Shown here: piece by piece, positions 21,729 through 33,732 of the stretch
Layout of the letters: each line of letters opens with the position of its first letter
Position numbering within the stretch: the stretch's first letter is position 1
From: Ephemerocybe angulata
Lineage: Eukaryota > Basidiomycota > Agaricomycetes > Agaricales > Psathyrellaceae
NCBI GenBank assembly: GCA_013368325.1
Contig: JAACJK010000057.1
Coordinates: 1,550,001-1,614,000 of the forward strand
Length of the DNA: 64,000 nucleotides
Direction: 5' to 3'
Notes under the pieces: model-generated
The model's database searches: none
The model's input: only the letters and a program-made list of their open reading frames with translations
Told to the model about the DNA's origin: nothing
Made by a program: the position numbers and the translations under genes

Positions 21729-22615
21729 CGATCCAGATGTGTTTCCAGGATACCATTACTATCGGCATTTGCATTCTTTTTTATTAAACCACCACATCCA
21801 TTCTGTTGTTTTTCTTCCGCATATCATTCTCGTCTGTGATGTTGTTCCTGTTTCCCTTTGCTCCTGCTACCCCTTGTCCTGCCCTAATTGTGCTTCATCT
21901 TACAAATCACCTGTTGTCCTGGACTAATCAGCAGGACTTTCCGCGGATTCCCATTGTACTATCTACTCCATACATGTCACATTATAGCATTTGCTTCACA
22001 TCCTGCATATAACCCGTCTGGATTCTGGAATATAAACCTGTATCCCTGCCCTCCTCCGATCCCAGGGTCAACCGCCAAACCTCCAGAAAAAAGGAACCCA
22101 ACTGGAACGACACTAACCGAAAGAGCGGGCGCTCCGGCTACTGATGGCTTACAAAGCATGAGAATTGTATTGACGCTATCGCCGCGTATGCTCACTCACA
22201 TTCTGCAACCACAACTCACTCCGTCCCAACTTCCTATCATCGTTGTTTGGTATGTATCCTTGTAACTCTTTTTCTGCTGCATGTGAGGTCGGCTAACTGG
22301 AAGGTTGTCTGCTTTCCGCGTCCCGCTGGGAGGCAGGAAGTCACAGCCTTGAAATAGGCGCCCTATCAAGCATGTCAAGTCTAGACACCGCCTTGATTGA
22401 CAAAGACCCTGAACATGGTGTATGACCCTAAAATAAGCAGCCTAATTCACTTGAATGCGGAATTTTGTCCTTTCTTGGCACGTCAAGCCTTGTCCTTGAC
22501 CACCACGCTCCCGAACCCTAGCTCTTCCACTGAGTACTATTGGATGTTGCGGAGGCCGGTTCGGTCTGACAAGGGCTCTGACATCCATATTTGCTACTTC
22601 TAATTCCCTTCGACT
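21729..22615. other. 0.89-kb intergenic region, no gene seen
   Basis: 3' flank of the phosphatase gene and promoter of the WW-domain gene, both on +. T-rich near 21770-21800. No TATA box or coding exon could be supported. Confidence 0.45.
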
Positions 22616-25271
22616 ATGACGACACGGCAGACGCCATATGTACCCCTGCTAAATCCCGACAGGCGGCCTTTACCCTCCGGATGGACCCAGCATTACGATG
22701 CTAGGTAAGTAAGGCAGTCCATCTATCATGTTTCAACCAAGGCTGAGGGGATTCCGTTCTTCCCATCCTGCAGCAGGAAGCTATGGTGAGGAACGCTTAA
22801 TTTTTCTGGGACATGTATGTGTCTGAACTCGGTGTGCAGGGTGTATCTCGACATGAGCGCTCTTCCACCCCGTGCAACCCTGACACATCCCGCCGGACCT
22901 AGTATCGACGCTCCATCTAGAGGAAATGCGCACACAAGAGCGTTTTCAGCGGGAGAACCCCAACTGTCTTCCGGGGCCCTTGCTAAACCGATCAACGTGC
23001 CGTACCACGAGGCACGAGGCCATCGAGAGCGGCAGAAGAAAACGCTGGCGCAGCAACTCTATTCAAGCGCCTTGCCAGCTGTGAAAAAAGTAGAGGGCGC
23101 AGATAAATCTTTCGCTATGCGAACCACCATTGCCCTTAACGAAGAATCTGCGCCTGCGTATGGCTCGATCGAGACGAGCGGCTTTTCCACCGCGGCATCA
23201 TCATCGCTCACCAAACCTAGCTTCGCATCATCCTCAGGCCCATCCTACGTGACCCCAGCGAAAACACTTTCACGGCGACCTCTTCCTACACCACCTTCTT
23301 CAAGTTTGCCACAGAAACCACAGCCCCCATTGCAACCATCCCCTCCACCCGCACGGGCACCAGAAGCGTCTGCTCCGCTTACCACTGGCCACAATCGTTA
23401 CTCGCGCCGCTTGCCATTCACTCCAACTGCGGTCGACGCCGAACATAATGACAATGTAGCCGGCTCGGACCTACGCGATAGCCCTCCCCAGCCTACTCGT
23501 AGAGTGGCAGACCCCTCCCTTGACCCGCCTATTACACTTGCCTTGCGGGTCAAACCACCCAGTTACTCGACCGCCATAAGGCCTCTATCTTTCCGTCCGA
23601 AATTTGAACCCAGAACCTCTTCCTCGAGTTTCCTTCCGACCTTGCCTACGATAGCAGGCTCCTCCAGGAACTCGTCGGTTTCGCACGACCAACAGCATGC
23701 ACTGGATACCCTGACTCCCAGCGCTAGTTGTGACACAGCCTCAACGAATACATCTTCGCCTCAGACGCCCAACTCAGATCCATTGTCTTTGTCGTCTCGT
23801 TCGGATCATACCCCTTCGAAACCCTTAACGCCGTACCAGCCCCTAACTTTGACATTGCCGGACACGAGCTTATCAATCTCCAGTACTGCAACGACCCCTT
23901 CATCGGTACCAACAACCCTACAATCATCACCTCCGACAACGCCAGAGCCAGGTTTACCCTCCCCCTTCTCGCCAAATCGTAGGCCGGTATGTCTTATGTC
24001 CACTAAACCTTGCTCACGCCATATCTTAACACTGGAATCCATAGCCGAGAGACTACTTTGCGCCTCCTCAAATTGTAGCCATTGTCACCCAGCCCAGCCC
24101 CACCAGTCCTAGCCACAGCCGAATATCTACTAGCACATTCGATGCGACGACCCTATACAACGACCCTTCCAACTCCACCTCCCGCTTAGCTGCTGCCGCT
24201 TCACATGCCTCACCCGAGCTGCTCCATAGCGATGGTCGGCCAGAGCCCGGGGAAATCCCTCCCGCATTGTCAACCTCTCCATCGCCTATGACCTCCCGCT
24301 CTTCCATCGGACTCCATCAACCCTCCAACTCCTTCTCAGCCTCTGCCACCTCGATGGCATCTCAAGTTGCACGACCAGCCCCAGTCAATAGGGACCCCGA
24401 CCTTGTTGAGACACCCCCGCCCGGTACCATCCTGCCAAGTACAAGTATGACAATAGGCGAGACGACCAAGAACAGGCTTCGCAAGCTCGGGGCGGGGTTT
24501 AGCAAGAACGTGGGCAAGAAGAGTAGCGGTGTCATCCGAACGTTGAAAGCGGGAATGTCGTCAAGCGTTGATCTTCGAGCCTCTTCCGGCGTCAAAATAG
24601 ACGCTGAGGCTGTTGGCCGAGAAATCGACGACGGAATCAGGTCTGTCCTGAGCGCCGGTGAGGAAATGGCTCCGGCGAACGACCATACGCCTTCCCCCAC
24701 TGTATCGCCGCAGCCAACTGCCCATTCACAGGTACCGGCGGAAGATAAACGCATCCCTTCCCCACTTGGAGCTGCCCTTCCACTCCAGTCTCAAAATACA
24801 GACAGCACCCTGCGCTCAACACCTACTCAGACGCAAAAGCAAACGCCAGTACTAGCGCCCGTCAGGAATACGAATCTTTCCCCGCTTCCCTACCCTCTGG
24901 GGTCCACAAATTCGTTCACATCTCCACAGCAGTACCCGCAACAGCCGCCGGAAGAAGACTACAACAAAATCGTCGAGCAGATGCAAGCATTCAACCGGAT
25001 CGCTGCTGCATCGGATACCAACCTCGCCCAGCGCCCCAACTTCTTCCACTCCCCCTCCGTGCCCAACATCGCCCAGGCCAGTGCACACAACATGCTGGTG
25101 AATACACCTTTGCAGAGCCAGCATCCTCCTCCTCCCCCGGCGGGTTCAACTTCGCGTGTAACATTCGCTCCTCATCGACCAACTACCCCTTCTTCAGGCA
25201 AACAAGGAAGCCGCCTAAGAGCAGTAATGAATTCCTTCACTGGTTCACCAAAGATTGCACGTTCTACGTGA
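22616..25271 (+). CDS. Large disordered protein with a degenerate N-terminal WW domain
   Basis: Model join(22616..22704,22774..22785,22840..23986,24045..25271), 824 aa. The first 51 residues fit a WW domain: LPSGWTQHYD, then a 12-nt micro-exon, then KLWVYLDMSALPPRATLTHP. Trp23 and the central Trp34-Val-Tyr36 are present, but the second conserved Trp is absent, so proline-ligand binding may be altered. The micro-exon is required to keep frame across the domain. The remaining ~770 residues are Ser/Pro/Thr-rich and probably disordered, apart from a basic section near residues 490-520 (TKNRLRKLGAGFSKNVGKK) that might bind membranes or DNA. No enzyme domain seen. I recall similar WW-plus-disorder proteins in Agaricomycetes but know no function. 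Confidence 0.78.
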
Positions 25272-25834
25272 GGATCTCCCTCACTAAGAGCGCTGGTTAT
25301 CCGCACCTATTCCAAGATACATACCTACATTTACCCATGTCTTTTAATTTGCCAATCCGCCAACGGGCGACTTCCCGAATTGCACCATTCTGACATGCTT
25401 TTCTTAAATAAAGTCAGTGAAGGTCGGCAACACCCCCGAAGTCGTATTTTCATGTGTGGGCCAGCGCCGCCCGGAGCTTGCTCATTTAAATGAATATGAA
25501 TTATCCCTGCGGTGTAAAGTACAAGTGACCATTGAAAACGGCAGTTCCTACAGACGTGGGGGACAGCTGAACACTGCTAAGTGTTCAGAGTGGTCGGGCT
25601 GGGGATTGGGGATTGGGGAATAATAAGTAAAGTGGTGAGATCTATAGCCAGATGTCCATGCTGTTATGGATACACATAGCAGAGCGTGATATGATTACAA
25701 AGTTAGTGCTTGCCAAGCGAGAGATGGCGCTTGGTTCCGGGAGATAGATGGTGTGCGCAGAGACGAGATGAGTGAGGGGAGGATAGCATGTCGAAGGTAG
25801 GGCGAACGGTGGGCCAAGGCTTGTCCAGTAGCGA
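25272..25834. other. Intergenic between convergent genes
   Basis: 563 bp between the stop codons of the WW-domain gene (+) and ISA1 (-). It holds a perfect 8-bp hairpin at 25568-25587 and a doubled GATTGGG word near 25604-25617. No gene seen. Confidence 0.5.
25568..25587. repeat. Perfect inverted repeat, 8-bp stem with 4-nt loop
   Basis: TGAACACT, loop GCTA, AGTGTTCA, located between two convergent genes. It could be a 3'-end processing element, a regulator site or chance. Confidence 0.6.
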
Positions 25835-26622
25835 TCATGACTCAACGTTGAAGGATTCTCCGCACCCACAAGCATCCTTTATGTTCGGATTGTGGAATAC
25901 GAACTTCGAACTGCACCAAGATAAGTCAAAAGGATTAGCTCAGTCAGCAAGACTCGACAGACCTTAACGAATCCTCCTTCCAGTCCATCTCGCTCCCGAT
26001 GATCGAGAACAGCGCCTTGCTGTCAATCAATACCCGTACACCATCCTGCTCAACCACTTCATCGAACTTGTTCGGCTTGTCCACGTATTCGAGGTGATAG
26101 GACATGCCCGCACATCCCTTGTTCCGTACACCGACCCGGATAAGTTGAGGCGTCGGGCCGTGCAGCAGGTTTCGTAGCCGGGATACAGCGGTCGGTGTCT
26201 ACAGCAAATAAAGCGCATGAGTATACAATGGTTTGCTGAGCCCTTCCGGCGCTGTGAAGAGCATCCGGAAAGGGCGCCTGGGGTTTACACACCATTGTCA
26301 GTGCAGCCTTCGATGCCCGGATTTTTGGTCTCGGCTTCTCAGCCTTGGGTGCTGCTGGCGGTCGGGCTGCTGTCTGCGGTGCTGCGGCATCTCGCGAAAG
26401 CATCGTCCTGGAATCAAGTGGTACAGAGTTTGAGGATGTCGATGTCGAGGGACTGCTCGGCGAGTCAGATAGTGACTGTAGTGGTGGAGAGGGAGTTGCC
26501 GGGGACCGGAGCGCAGACATCATGGCCCTGCGGGAGATAACGGACGGTGCGCATGAGGGCTGCGGTCGTCGGAGGGCGACTGCTGAGCGACACAGAGAAG
26601 TCCTGAGCGAGGAGGAGGACAT
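25835..26622 (-). CDS. ISA1: Mitochondrial iron-sulfur cluster assembly protein, IscA type
   Basis: Model complement(join(25835..25910,25963..26198,26293..26622)), 213 aa. A-type Fe-S scaffold/carrier acting in the mitochondrial matrix in maturation of [4Fe-4S] proteins with Isa2 and Iba57. The first ~30 residues are Arg/Ser-rich with no acidic residue (SSSLRTSLCRSAVALRRPQ), as expected of a mitochondrial presequence. A low-complexity Ser/Pro/Ala linker then precedes the domain: TPTAVSRLRNLLHG, RVGVRNKGCAGMSYHLEY, VLIDSKALFSIIGSEMDW and NPNIKDACGCGESF. The three cluster-ligand cysteines (GCAG and the CGCG pair) are present. The C-terminus has the usual length. Tandem with RVS167 on the minus strand, 160 bp apart. 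Confidence 0.95.
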
Positions 26623-26782
26623 GGTGTGGTTTGAGCAGAGATTGCGGGCCAGCCGGCTCCAGAACCGTTCTCTTTGTTGCGCCCTGTTTGTCGTCACCTT
26701 CCGCGGCTCTCCCAGCCAATCAGCGCCCGCCTGTTTCACCGCTCCGAAACATATGTATTCAAGATGACTAACACAAATCTAT

Positions 26783-28651
26783 CTACTCTTGTACATAGTT
26801 GCCTAGAGCGTACCAGGTTCAGCTTCGAGAGTCTTCGCGGTTCAATGGGCCTCTTACCTGGAAATACGCCTTCCAGTCCATTCACCCGGCCCGTCCACCA
26901 GTCTTCTTGACTCTGCGTCTTTTTCACGATTTCTATCCGATCCCCCGCCCGGAACGATAAATCCCCTTCTGCCTGCGCATCAAAGTCGTAGACAGCTGTG
27001 ACGTATTGAACCTGGGGAACTGGGGGTTTTGGCTTTGGCTTCAGAGGAGGGGGCGGTGGTGGGGCCCGTTTCGTAGCTGCTGCAGACGAGGCCGATGAAG
27101 AGATGCTTGCAGCTGGAGTGTATGGAGGTGGAGGCGCGTGGGCCGAGGATGATGGCGGTGGTGGCGGCGGAGCTTTCTTGAAGGACGCACCGACGGTGGC
27201 CGCGCGCGATGGTGGTGGTCCCGTTCGAGAGCCAAGAGTCGATGACCCAACAGACGAAGCAGATGCGGCCCGGTTTAGGCTACCGGCGCTCCCTCCCCCT
27301 TGCGCACGTTGGGCTTGAACAAGCCTGGCTATAACAGGTCGTCAGTTGAGTGTCCCTGCCAGGCGGTGCCATCACCTACAAACTGAGATAATTCGTTTGA
27401 CGATGTTCAGGTTCTCGATGTGTTCCCAAGCATCCGTGCGCTTGGCCTCGTAATCCGCCTGTATGGTGGACCCCGGGACATTGGTGATGTCGTACTTGGA
27501 CTCATCAGCGAAGCTCTGCATCTTCTCGAGAATCAAGTAGTAAATGTTCAACCTGCGAGCTCGTCAGGACTGGTCATTCTGACAGTTCCAGACATATGCA
27601 CCACGTACTGCATGTAGTAGAACGAATTGAACAGGGGGTCGATGAAGTTGGTTGCAAGGATCAGGAATCGGGGTAGGTCCTGTTTCAATGCAGTGTTGAT
27701 GTATTCATACTCGTTGGTCGCGATTTCAAAATCTTGTTCAAGCTAATGGGCAGGCTTAGTTAGAGATATTAGAGCGACCAATGCTGAGCCCTACTTTGAA
27801 CAGGTTCTTCTCGTCGCTCAGAGACTTTTCCTTCTTGTCTCGAAGCTTTGTCAGAGAGCTATTGAATCGGTCATAGTCTGTCAACTGGAAGTACATTAGT
27901 CTACCTTCTCGCCTTGGTGGTGTATTTCGTACCTTGTGATCCCGCTTGACGATGGTCTTTCGAATGGTCTTGACGATAACCTGGAACTCTTTCACAGGCG
28001 CGAAGATCCTCGTTTGAATAAGTTCAAGCTCTGGAGCGATCAGCTCGCGTAGCTCCTCCATAGCCGCCTGGTACTTGGTAACATTGCGAACGGTGTGAGC
28101 AGCCTCTGGATGCTTTCCAATAAGATCGTATTCTCCTTGAATAGGCGTGCAGATGGTGGCAAAGTGGGACCCGTATCCAGCCCCGGCAGTGAAAAGGGCT
28201 GTGGGGTTACCGGTGACATGTGTCCGAGAATGGCAAGGAAGTCGGCAAAGACGGGAAGGGAGCGGGACGATAATTAGTGATTATCCTTTCACATTTAGGG
28301 GGAAGGACGCACTGGTAACTGCGTCAGTGAAGGCCTTGGTGTCCTTCAATAGCTTGTCAGTCCCGCCCTCGACAGCGGTGAACTGTCTGTGCCAGTCGTC
28401 GAATTCGGGATCGTTGGACTCTATCAGAGATACCACACAGGGAGGCGCACACAGAGACCAGGGTCATATGTCAGAAATGCATTCGCATCCATGATTCAGG
28501 GGAGGCGGTAGATCTCACTCTTCGCCATTCCAATCCTGCTGGTGACGGCGAATGGCGTCCTGTTCAGATTGGATTCGTTTAGATAACGGCAATATGTCTC
28601 AGGGTTATCAGTGGACACGCACCTCGCCAGTGCCTTGCCTATTCCCTTCAT
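26783..28651 (-). CDS. RVS167: Amphiphysin-like BAR-SH3 protein Rvs167
   Basis: Model has nine exons, complement(join(26783..26802,26858..27328,27380..27552,27609..27742,27795..27884,27933..28198,28313..28420,28519..28559,28623..28651)), 443 aa. It bends membranes and works in vesicle scission during actin-dependent endocytosis, usually as a heterodimer with Rvs161. The BAR domain covers about residues 1-245 (TAGAGYGSHFATICTPIQGEYD, KYQAAMEELRELIAPELE, KRDHKLTDYDRFNSSL). A Ser/Gly/Pro linker with poly-proline runs follows. The SH3 domain is at about residues 382-443 (VTAVYDFDAQAEGDLSFRAGD, WWTGRVNGLEGVFPGNYV) with the ALYDF-like and final NYV motifs. Slightly shorter than yeast Rvs167 (482 aa). 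The last coding exon holds only 20 nt. Confidence 0.95.
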
Positions 28652-29022
28652 TGTTGCAGATAGCTTGCAGCGAGCAGATCGAGTGTATGGTGGGGCGGGA
28701 ACTAGGAACAGGGGCGATAGCGCAGGTTGGTCCAGTACAGCATTCTCGCCAAGTCTCCTTGATTCCCACGCTAGTGTTGCCTCGTCTGGCCACATGATTT
28801 CAGCTCAAGACGTCCAAGATTCATGGCTCTCCTGCCATCCTTAAGACTGGTGTGCCCTTTGGAAATGTGAAATACTATTTCTTCGTCCTGAACCCAATTA
28901 ACTTTCGAATCTTGGCCTGTCCGAGCCTAAGAGTCCGTCACGTGCGCTGACATCAACGGTGAACGAGGATACGCTGTGTTTTATAAAAGCAACCTCTAAC
29001 CCCCACCACTCTTCTCAACAAC
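28652..29022. other. Divergent promoter region RVS167/SDO1
   Basis: 371 bp between divergent start codons. It contains a TATA box for SDO1 at 28982-28988. No gene seen. Confidence 0.5.
28982..28988 (+). promoter_or_regulatory. TATA box of SDO1
   Basis: TATAAAA, 41 nt upstream of the SDO1 ATG at 29023. This implies a very short leader if used. Confidence 0.55.
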
Positions 29023-30088
29023 ATGTCGAAAATAAATCAGCCATCGAACCAGATCAAGTCCGTCGTCCCGCCGAAATTCCTTGGAAAGAAAAGAGTTCTA
29101 ATTGGACAATAATTACCACTTCATAGACTGACCAATGTGTCCATTGTGCGATTAAAGAAAGGAGGGAAGCGGTTCGAGGTATGCATACCCTCAGTCAGGG
29201 CGTAAACGCCTACTCACTGGAGCCCTCAGATTGCATGCTACAAGAACAAGGTCCAGGAATGGAGAACCGGGGTGTCAGTCCGTCCTCTCGCACACTTGAT
29301 TCCAGGGATCTAATCGCCCACCGACCCTCCTGCCTGCAGTGAGACCAGCTTGGACGACGTTCTTCAAATCAGCAACGTCTTTGTCAACGTTTCGAAAGGT
29401 GAAGTTGCCAAGCATAACGATCTCCAAAAAGCGTTTGGAAAGCTGAGCGTTGAGGACATCGTGAAGGAGGTATGTACTCATCTTCGAAACGAGTCTAATG
29501 ATACTGTTACTCATGACCAGGCCCTACTCCGCCATGCACCATCTAACAGATCTTGAAGAAAGGAGAGGTTCAAGTAAACGAGAAAGAGCGGGACCACGAT
29601 CTCACCTCCCTCCGCAAAGAAATCGCCACTCTCGTATCCGAGAAATGTGTTGAACCCGATACACAACGACCTTACCCAGTCGGTATCATCGAGAAAGCCA
29701 TGGCCGAGGCCGGATTCAGTGTGAAGCAGGGGAAGACGGCTAAGAGCCAGGTCTCCGAATGCATCAAGCTCCTGCAAGCAGAGTCCAATCTGCCTATCCA
29801 GAGGGCAAAGATGAGGGTCAAGGTCACCATCCCTGTTCGAGACGATCTGACACTCAAGGACAAGATTCTGGAGACAGCCGACAAAGTCGAGCACGAGGAA
29901 TCTGGCGCCGAATTGGAATTGGTGGGTCCATCTATGCGGAGTATACTCGATGACGCTAACTATATCTGTATGCGCAGACATTGCTCATTGACCCCAGTCA
30001 ATTCCGTGTGATCAATGAGCTCCTGCAGAAAGAAGGGAAAGGAGTCGGACGGCTAGAAACCCTGACCTTTGCAGCAACGGCGTCTTAG
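29023..30088 (+). CDS. SDO1: Ribosome maturation protein Sdo1 (SBDS)
   Basis: Model join(29023..29057,29127..29178,29230..29273,29340..29469,29550..29921,29978..30088), 247 aa; yeast Sdo1 and human SBDS are 250. With the GTPase Efl1 it releases eIF6/Tif6 from pre-60S subunits in the cytoplasm. Domain I shows [46 protein letters not shown] and DLQKAFG. Domain II shows KKGEVQVNEKERDH and QRPYPVGIIEKAM. Domain III shows RAKMRVKVTIP and ends IDPSQFRVINELLQKE. The start is fixed by the MSKINQPSNQIK N-terminus and short distance to the TATA box. It is convergent with ALG1, with 73 bp between stop codons. Confidence 0.97.
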
Positions 30089-30161
30089 AGCTCCCATCGC
30101 CTGTCACGCTCATTCGTTCGTAGAATCATTCACCACCATGTACCATACCAAATACAATTTT

Positions 30162-32170
30162 TCATAGGTTGACGTCTCGGAGTATGAGTGGTCTAACGAC
30201 ACGTCCCCAGTTGTCTTCCCAAGAGGACCATGCCCATTCATCGCCTCGAGTTTGGGCATTTCTCCGCGTACTACTAGCATGCAGGTTTGTGGGCGTCAAT
30301 GGTCGCTTTGCCGTCTTTGATAAAGATAATGACAGAGCCGAGAGCTTTTGAGAGGATGGGAAACCTTTGAAGAGGTCCTAATAGACCCAAGTTATAGCAC
30401 ATCATCTTTAAATGAAGGGGGATAGACGTACTTCTAATTGCTCTGCTAGTTCACCTGCATCATGAAAAATAACGCCGTTCTTGCCATGTTTGACGAGTTC
30501 ATCCAGACTATGGGACTTGTAAACACGATTGCATGGTACAAGTAATTGGATCAGCCTACCACTTAAAGTTTAGAGCGCAGACTGGCAAGCCGCAACCGAA
30601 CATGTCCACAATCTTCATTGGGAGATCCAAACCGGAGGAACTTGAGTGTAGAGAAACACCCAAGTCGGCAGCCCCTGTACAATTGTGAGTATGCTTTTCC
30701 ACATTCCATCTGAAATATGACACCGTACCCAGCAGGACGGGATAGTCCTCGGCCTCGAGCCATAGACTGATACACCGCACCCAGTCCCACGATTTCTGCA
30801 TTTCATTTACTTCTTCCATATACTTCTGCTTCAAGGGTCCTTTACCAGTGACGATGGCTAGAAGTTTAGGCAAGGTCCCTTCGCTTCCCGGCCTTGAGAG
30901 CTCTTGAGCGCGCAGCTCATATATCGCAAGTGCTTGCAGAAGTATACTGAAGTCTTCGTCCGGTGTCCAGGATGTGCTTGAAACCAAGATCGCAGGCCTA
31001 TCAGGTCGGTGAGTGGGTGATCGAATTTCACTGTAGTTTGGCAAAGCGGTGGGGTTTGGTGCGCTATGTGCAATTACCGCTCGGGGATCCTGCAAGTTGC
31101 TTGTGGTGACTGGAGAATTCCCTGTTTTTGCACTCGTTATTTGTGTGAATGGAGTAGAATATGGCGGGGTATGCGGAGGCAGGAAGCCACGTAGACCTTT
31201 GTTGACTGCGATCATAGGCTTCAGTTTCTGGAATAGTTCATGGGCCTCTTGGGCAGAAGAACGATGGAAGTGCTGTGGAGGGCGGTCGTGGAGAACGACT
31301 TTATGACCTCTGTTGACATCAGCGTGGGGGCAGAAAGGTGCCCTGACCGTACTCACTGAAGGTCCCATTCTTTGACAAGGTGGTCACGCATCGCGCGTGT
31401 CACGAATAGGTGCGCATACGCAGAATATCCAAAGGTGGCCTCGAACCTGGAGTGTAGTCATTTTTGGGCAGAGGATAGGCTTGCGATGTGCGAACCATTT
31501 GTAAATGCGGACGAATAAGTGTTTTTCGCCAAGCTTTAAAGCAAGGATGCTATACCCAAGGTTGTGCCAGTCGATTATAACCTTACTTCCACGTATTCTC
31601 CCAACAAGCTGAACAAGAGCGAGCGAGGGTATGCTAGGCGGGTTCTAGGTCGGCCTACTCAGCGAAGCCGCATCCTAGTTATGCAGCTGAACTGACCTGG
31701 ACAACGATGAATTCGGGAGGTTTTTCGATGTCGACCAAGAGAACCAATAGGATGGATACAATTTGGTGAATAATCTTGATGGGTGCTGCGATGACGAACG
31801 GTAGATACCGCAAAATCGTGGGTGGTTCGGACAGATATCGAGCCTTGACCCTGGGCAGGCGTTCAAGCGCTGGGGTGAGGTCAGAGCCTGTGGAAGTCCT
31901 TCAGCCACGACGGCGTCTCTCGCAAGTAAACAAAGCATACACACCTCCATATCCCACCACGTCTGTTACAAATCCGTTCTCCGCGAAGCTTTGAGCGTGA
32001 TACATCATCCTCGGACTTCGTCCTATGTCGCCTAGTACGAGAATGGCCACAGACCGGAGAGAATGGTAGTTCCTCGGTTTGAAGACATACCCCATGAACG
32101 CCGTTACAGCGACGAGAATTCCTGTAAGCATGATAACTGGCAGAAAGTCGAGCACATCCTTCGTGATCAT
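30162..32170 (-). CDS. ALG1: Chitobiosyldiphosphodolichol beta-mannosyltransferase
   Basis: Model complement(join(30162..30377,30432..30507,30560..30674,30729..31309,31357..31446,31496..31644,31697..31887,31945..32170)), 547 aa. It adds the first mannose (beta-1,4) to the dolichol-PP-GlcNAc2 core of N-glycans on the cytosolic ER face; CAZy family GT33. An N-terminal transmembrane anchor (residues ~8-27) is followed by [51 protein letters not shown] and [10 protein letters not shown]. The C-terminal half shows [49 protein letters not shown] and [10 protein letters not shown], the usual donor-site signatures. An in-frame ATG at 32245 would add 25 residues; I prefer 32170 because it places the anchor at the N-terminus. 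Divergent from NFU1. Confidence 0.95.
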
Positions 32171-32317
32171 ACTGGGCGAGCCAGTGTGGTGGTGTGAAGG
32201 AGAGCGTGGCCATGACGAGGGGAAGCCCCTAAGATGCGGGTGCATTCTGTTTACCGCCGGCAATTAGTCACTTACAAATTTGAATCCGACTCCACCCTTT
32301 TCTTCATCTCCACCACC
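32171..32317. promoter_or_regulatory. Short bidirectional promoter ALG1/NFU1
   Basis: 147 bp separate the divergent start codons, so both genes must share this region for initiation. No TATA box seen. Confidence 0.5.
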
Positions 32318-33290
32318 ATGTCCTTTGCTTCATCTTCCCTGCGCTCGTTGGCGAGCTCGTCGCGTTCTGCAATCAGAGCATCGTGTAGGAATGCCATATT
32401 TACGCGGGCCTTTGCCTCGACCCTTTCAAGGCCAAGCCGAGTCGGACTCTCAGCAGGCTTGCTCCCTCGACAGCCTCAACTGAACGCCCGGATACCATCT
32501 GTTGCCAGTGCGTTCACACATACCTATTCTTACCGCCCTGGCTCAGGCAATTTACATAGAACGGACTATGTTCATTCAGACAGAGACCACACCCAATGAC
32601 GACTCTCTCAAATTCATCCCCGGAATGCCTGTGATGGGGGATGGAACCGCCGAGTTCCTCGACACCAAATCAGCTTTCGCCTCACCACTCGCCCTGCGCT
32701 TGATGGGCATCGAAGGCATTACTGCCGTATTTTATGGTCCGGACTTCGTGACGGTATCGAAAGACTCTGAACATCCGTGGTCCGTTGTGAAGCCAGAAGT
32801 TTACGCTACCCTCATGGAGTCATTCTCCTCTGGCCAACCTCTGTTCCGAAGTGAGGAGGAGCGAGAAGCAGCCGGACCTCAAGATACGCGGATATTGGAT
32901 ACCGACTCCGAAACCGTAGCGATGATCAAAGAGCTACTTGAAACAAGAATTCGACCTGCTATTATGGAAGACGGCGGTGATATCGAGTTTCGAGGATTCG
33001 ATGAGAGCGATGGGCTCGTCCGGGTGAAGCTCAAGGGAAGCTGCCGAGGGTGTGAATCCAGTTCCGTTACCCTTAAGAGCGGAATTGAGCGTATGCTCAT
33101 GCACTATATCCCTGAGGTGAAAGGAGTCGAGCAAGTGAGTGCCTAATCCTGAGCTTTCTGCATCATCCCTCTGATGAAAGCACCGTCATATATCAACTAG
33201 GTCCTTGATCAGGAGGAAGAAGTTGCCCTTAGTGAGTTCGCAAAGCTGGAGGAGAAACTTCAGCAAGGGGGCAAAAAGGACTCGGCGTAG
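32318..33290 (+). CDS. NFU1: Mitochondrial Fe-S cluster protein Nfu1
   Basis: Model join(32318..32507,32560..33134,33201..33290), 284 aa. Late-acting [4Fe-4S] carrier that delivers clusters to lipoate synthase and respiratory complexes. Presequence of the first ~50 residues is Ser/Arg-rich. The Nfu N-terminal domain (MFIQTETTPNDDSLKFIPG, SPLALRLMGIEGITAVFYG) is followed by the C-terminal Nfu domain (LLETRIRPAIMEDGGDIEF, VRVKLKGSCRGCESSSVTL, GIERML) with the CxxC cluster ligands in SCRGCESS. A short acidic/Lys tail closes the protein. Length is typical (yeast 256, human 254). Confidence 0.96.
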
Positions 33291-33732
33291 GTTCGTATCC
33301 TTTACGCAGGAGCATAGATTTAACTTCAGTTATAGCATGGCACAGTTCATGTCACTCTGATTTGAAATCGGATGGTCCAGTTTCCGGGATTACTCGAGTT
33401 GGAGCAAAAGTGGCGTCGCTGTTCAGTGCCCAAGAGACGGCTCCTGCCATTTATGCTCAGGTGATCCACTGCGGACTTGGCATGCCGGGGCATACGACCA
33501 ACGAGGTTAGATTATAGTAGAGCAGTAGATAGACGAGGGTAATTTTTGTATAGAGTACGACCGAGGCCGGCGTTAATGGAAGGAGGTTGTATTTCAGGGG
33601 CAAAGTGATCAGGTGGCCCGTGCCAAAACACTGTCACCTCTTTTGAAGCCAGGTCCAAAGGCGGTAGCACTATAAGATAGACTTGCCCTTATTCCCTCCC
33701 ACATCTCAACGGCACCGTGCTCTCCATGCAGA
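33291..33732. other. Intergenic, promoter of copper-fist gene
   Basis: 442 bp with a TATAAG element at 33671-33676, about 57 nt upstream of the isolated start codon at 33733. No other gene seen. No obvious copper-response element was recognised by eye. Confidence 0.45.
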
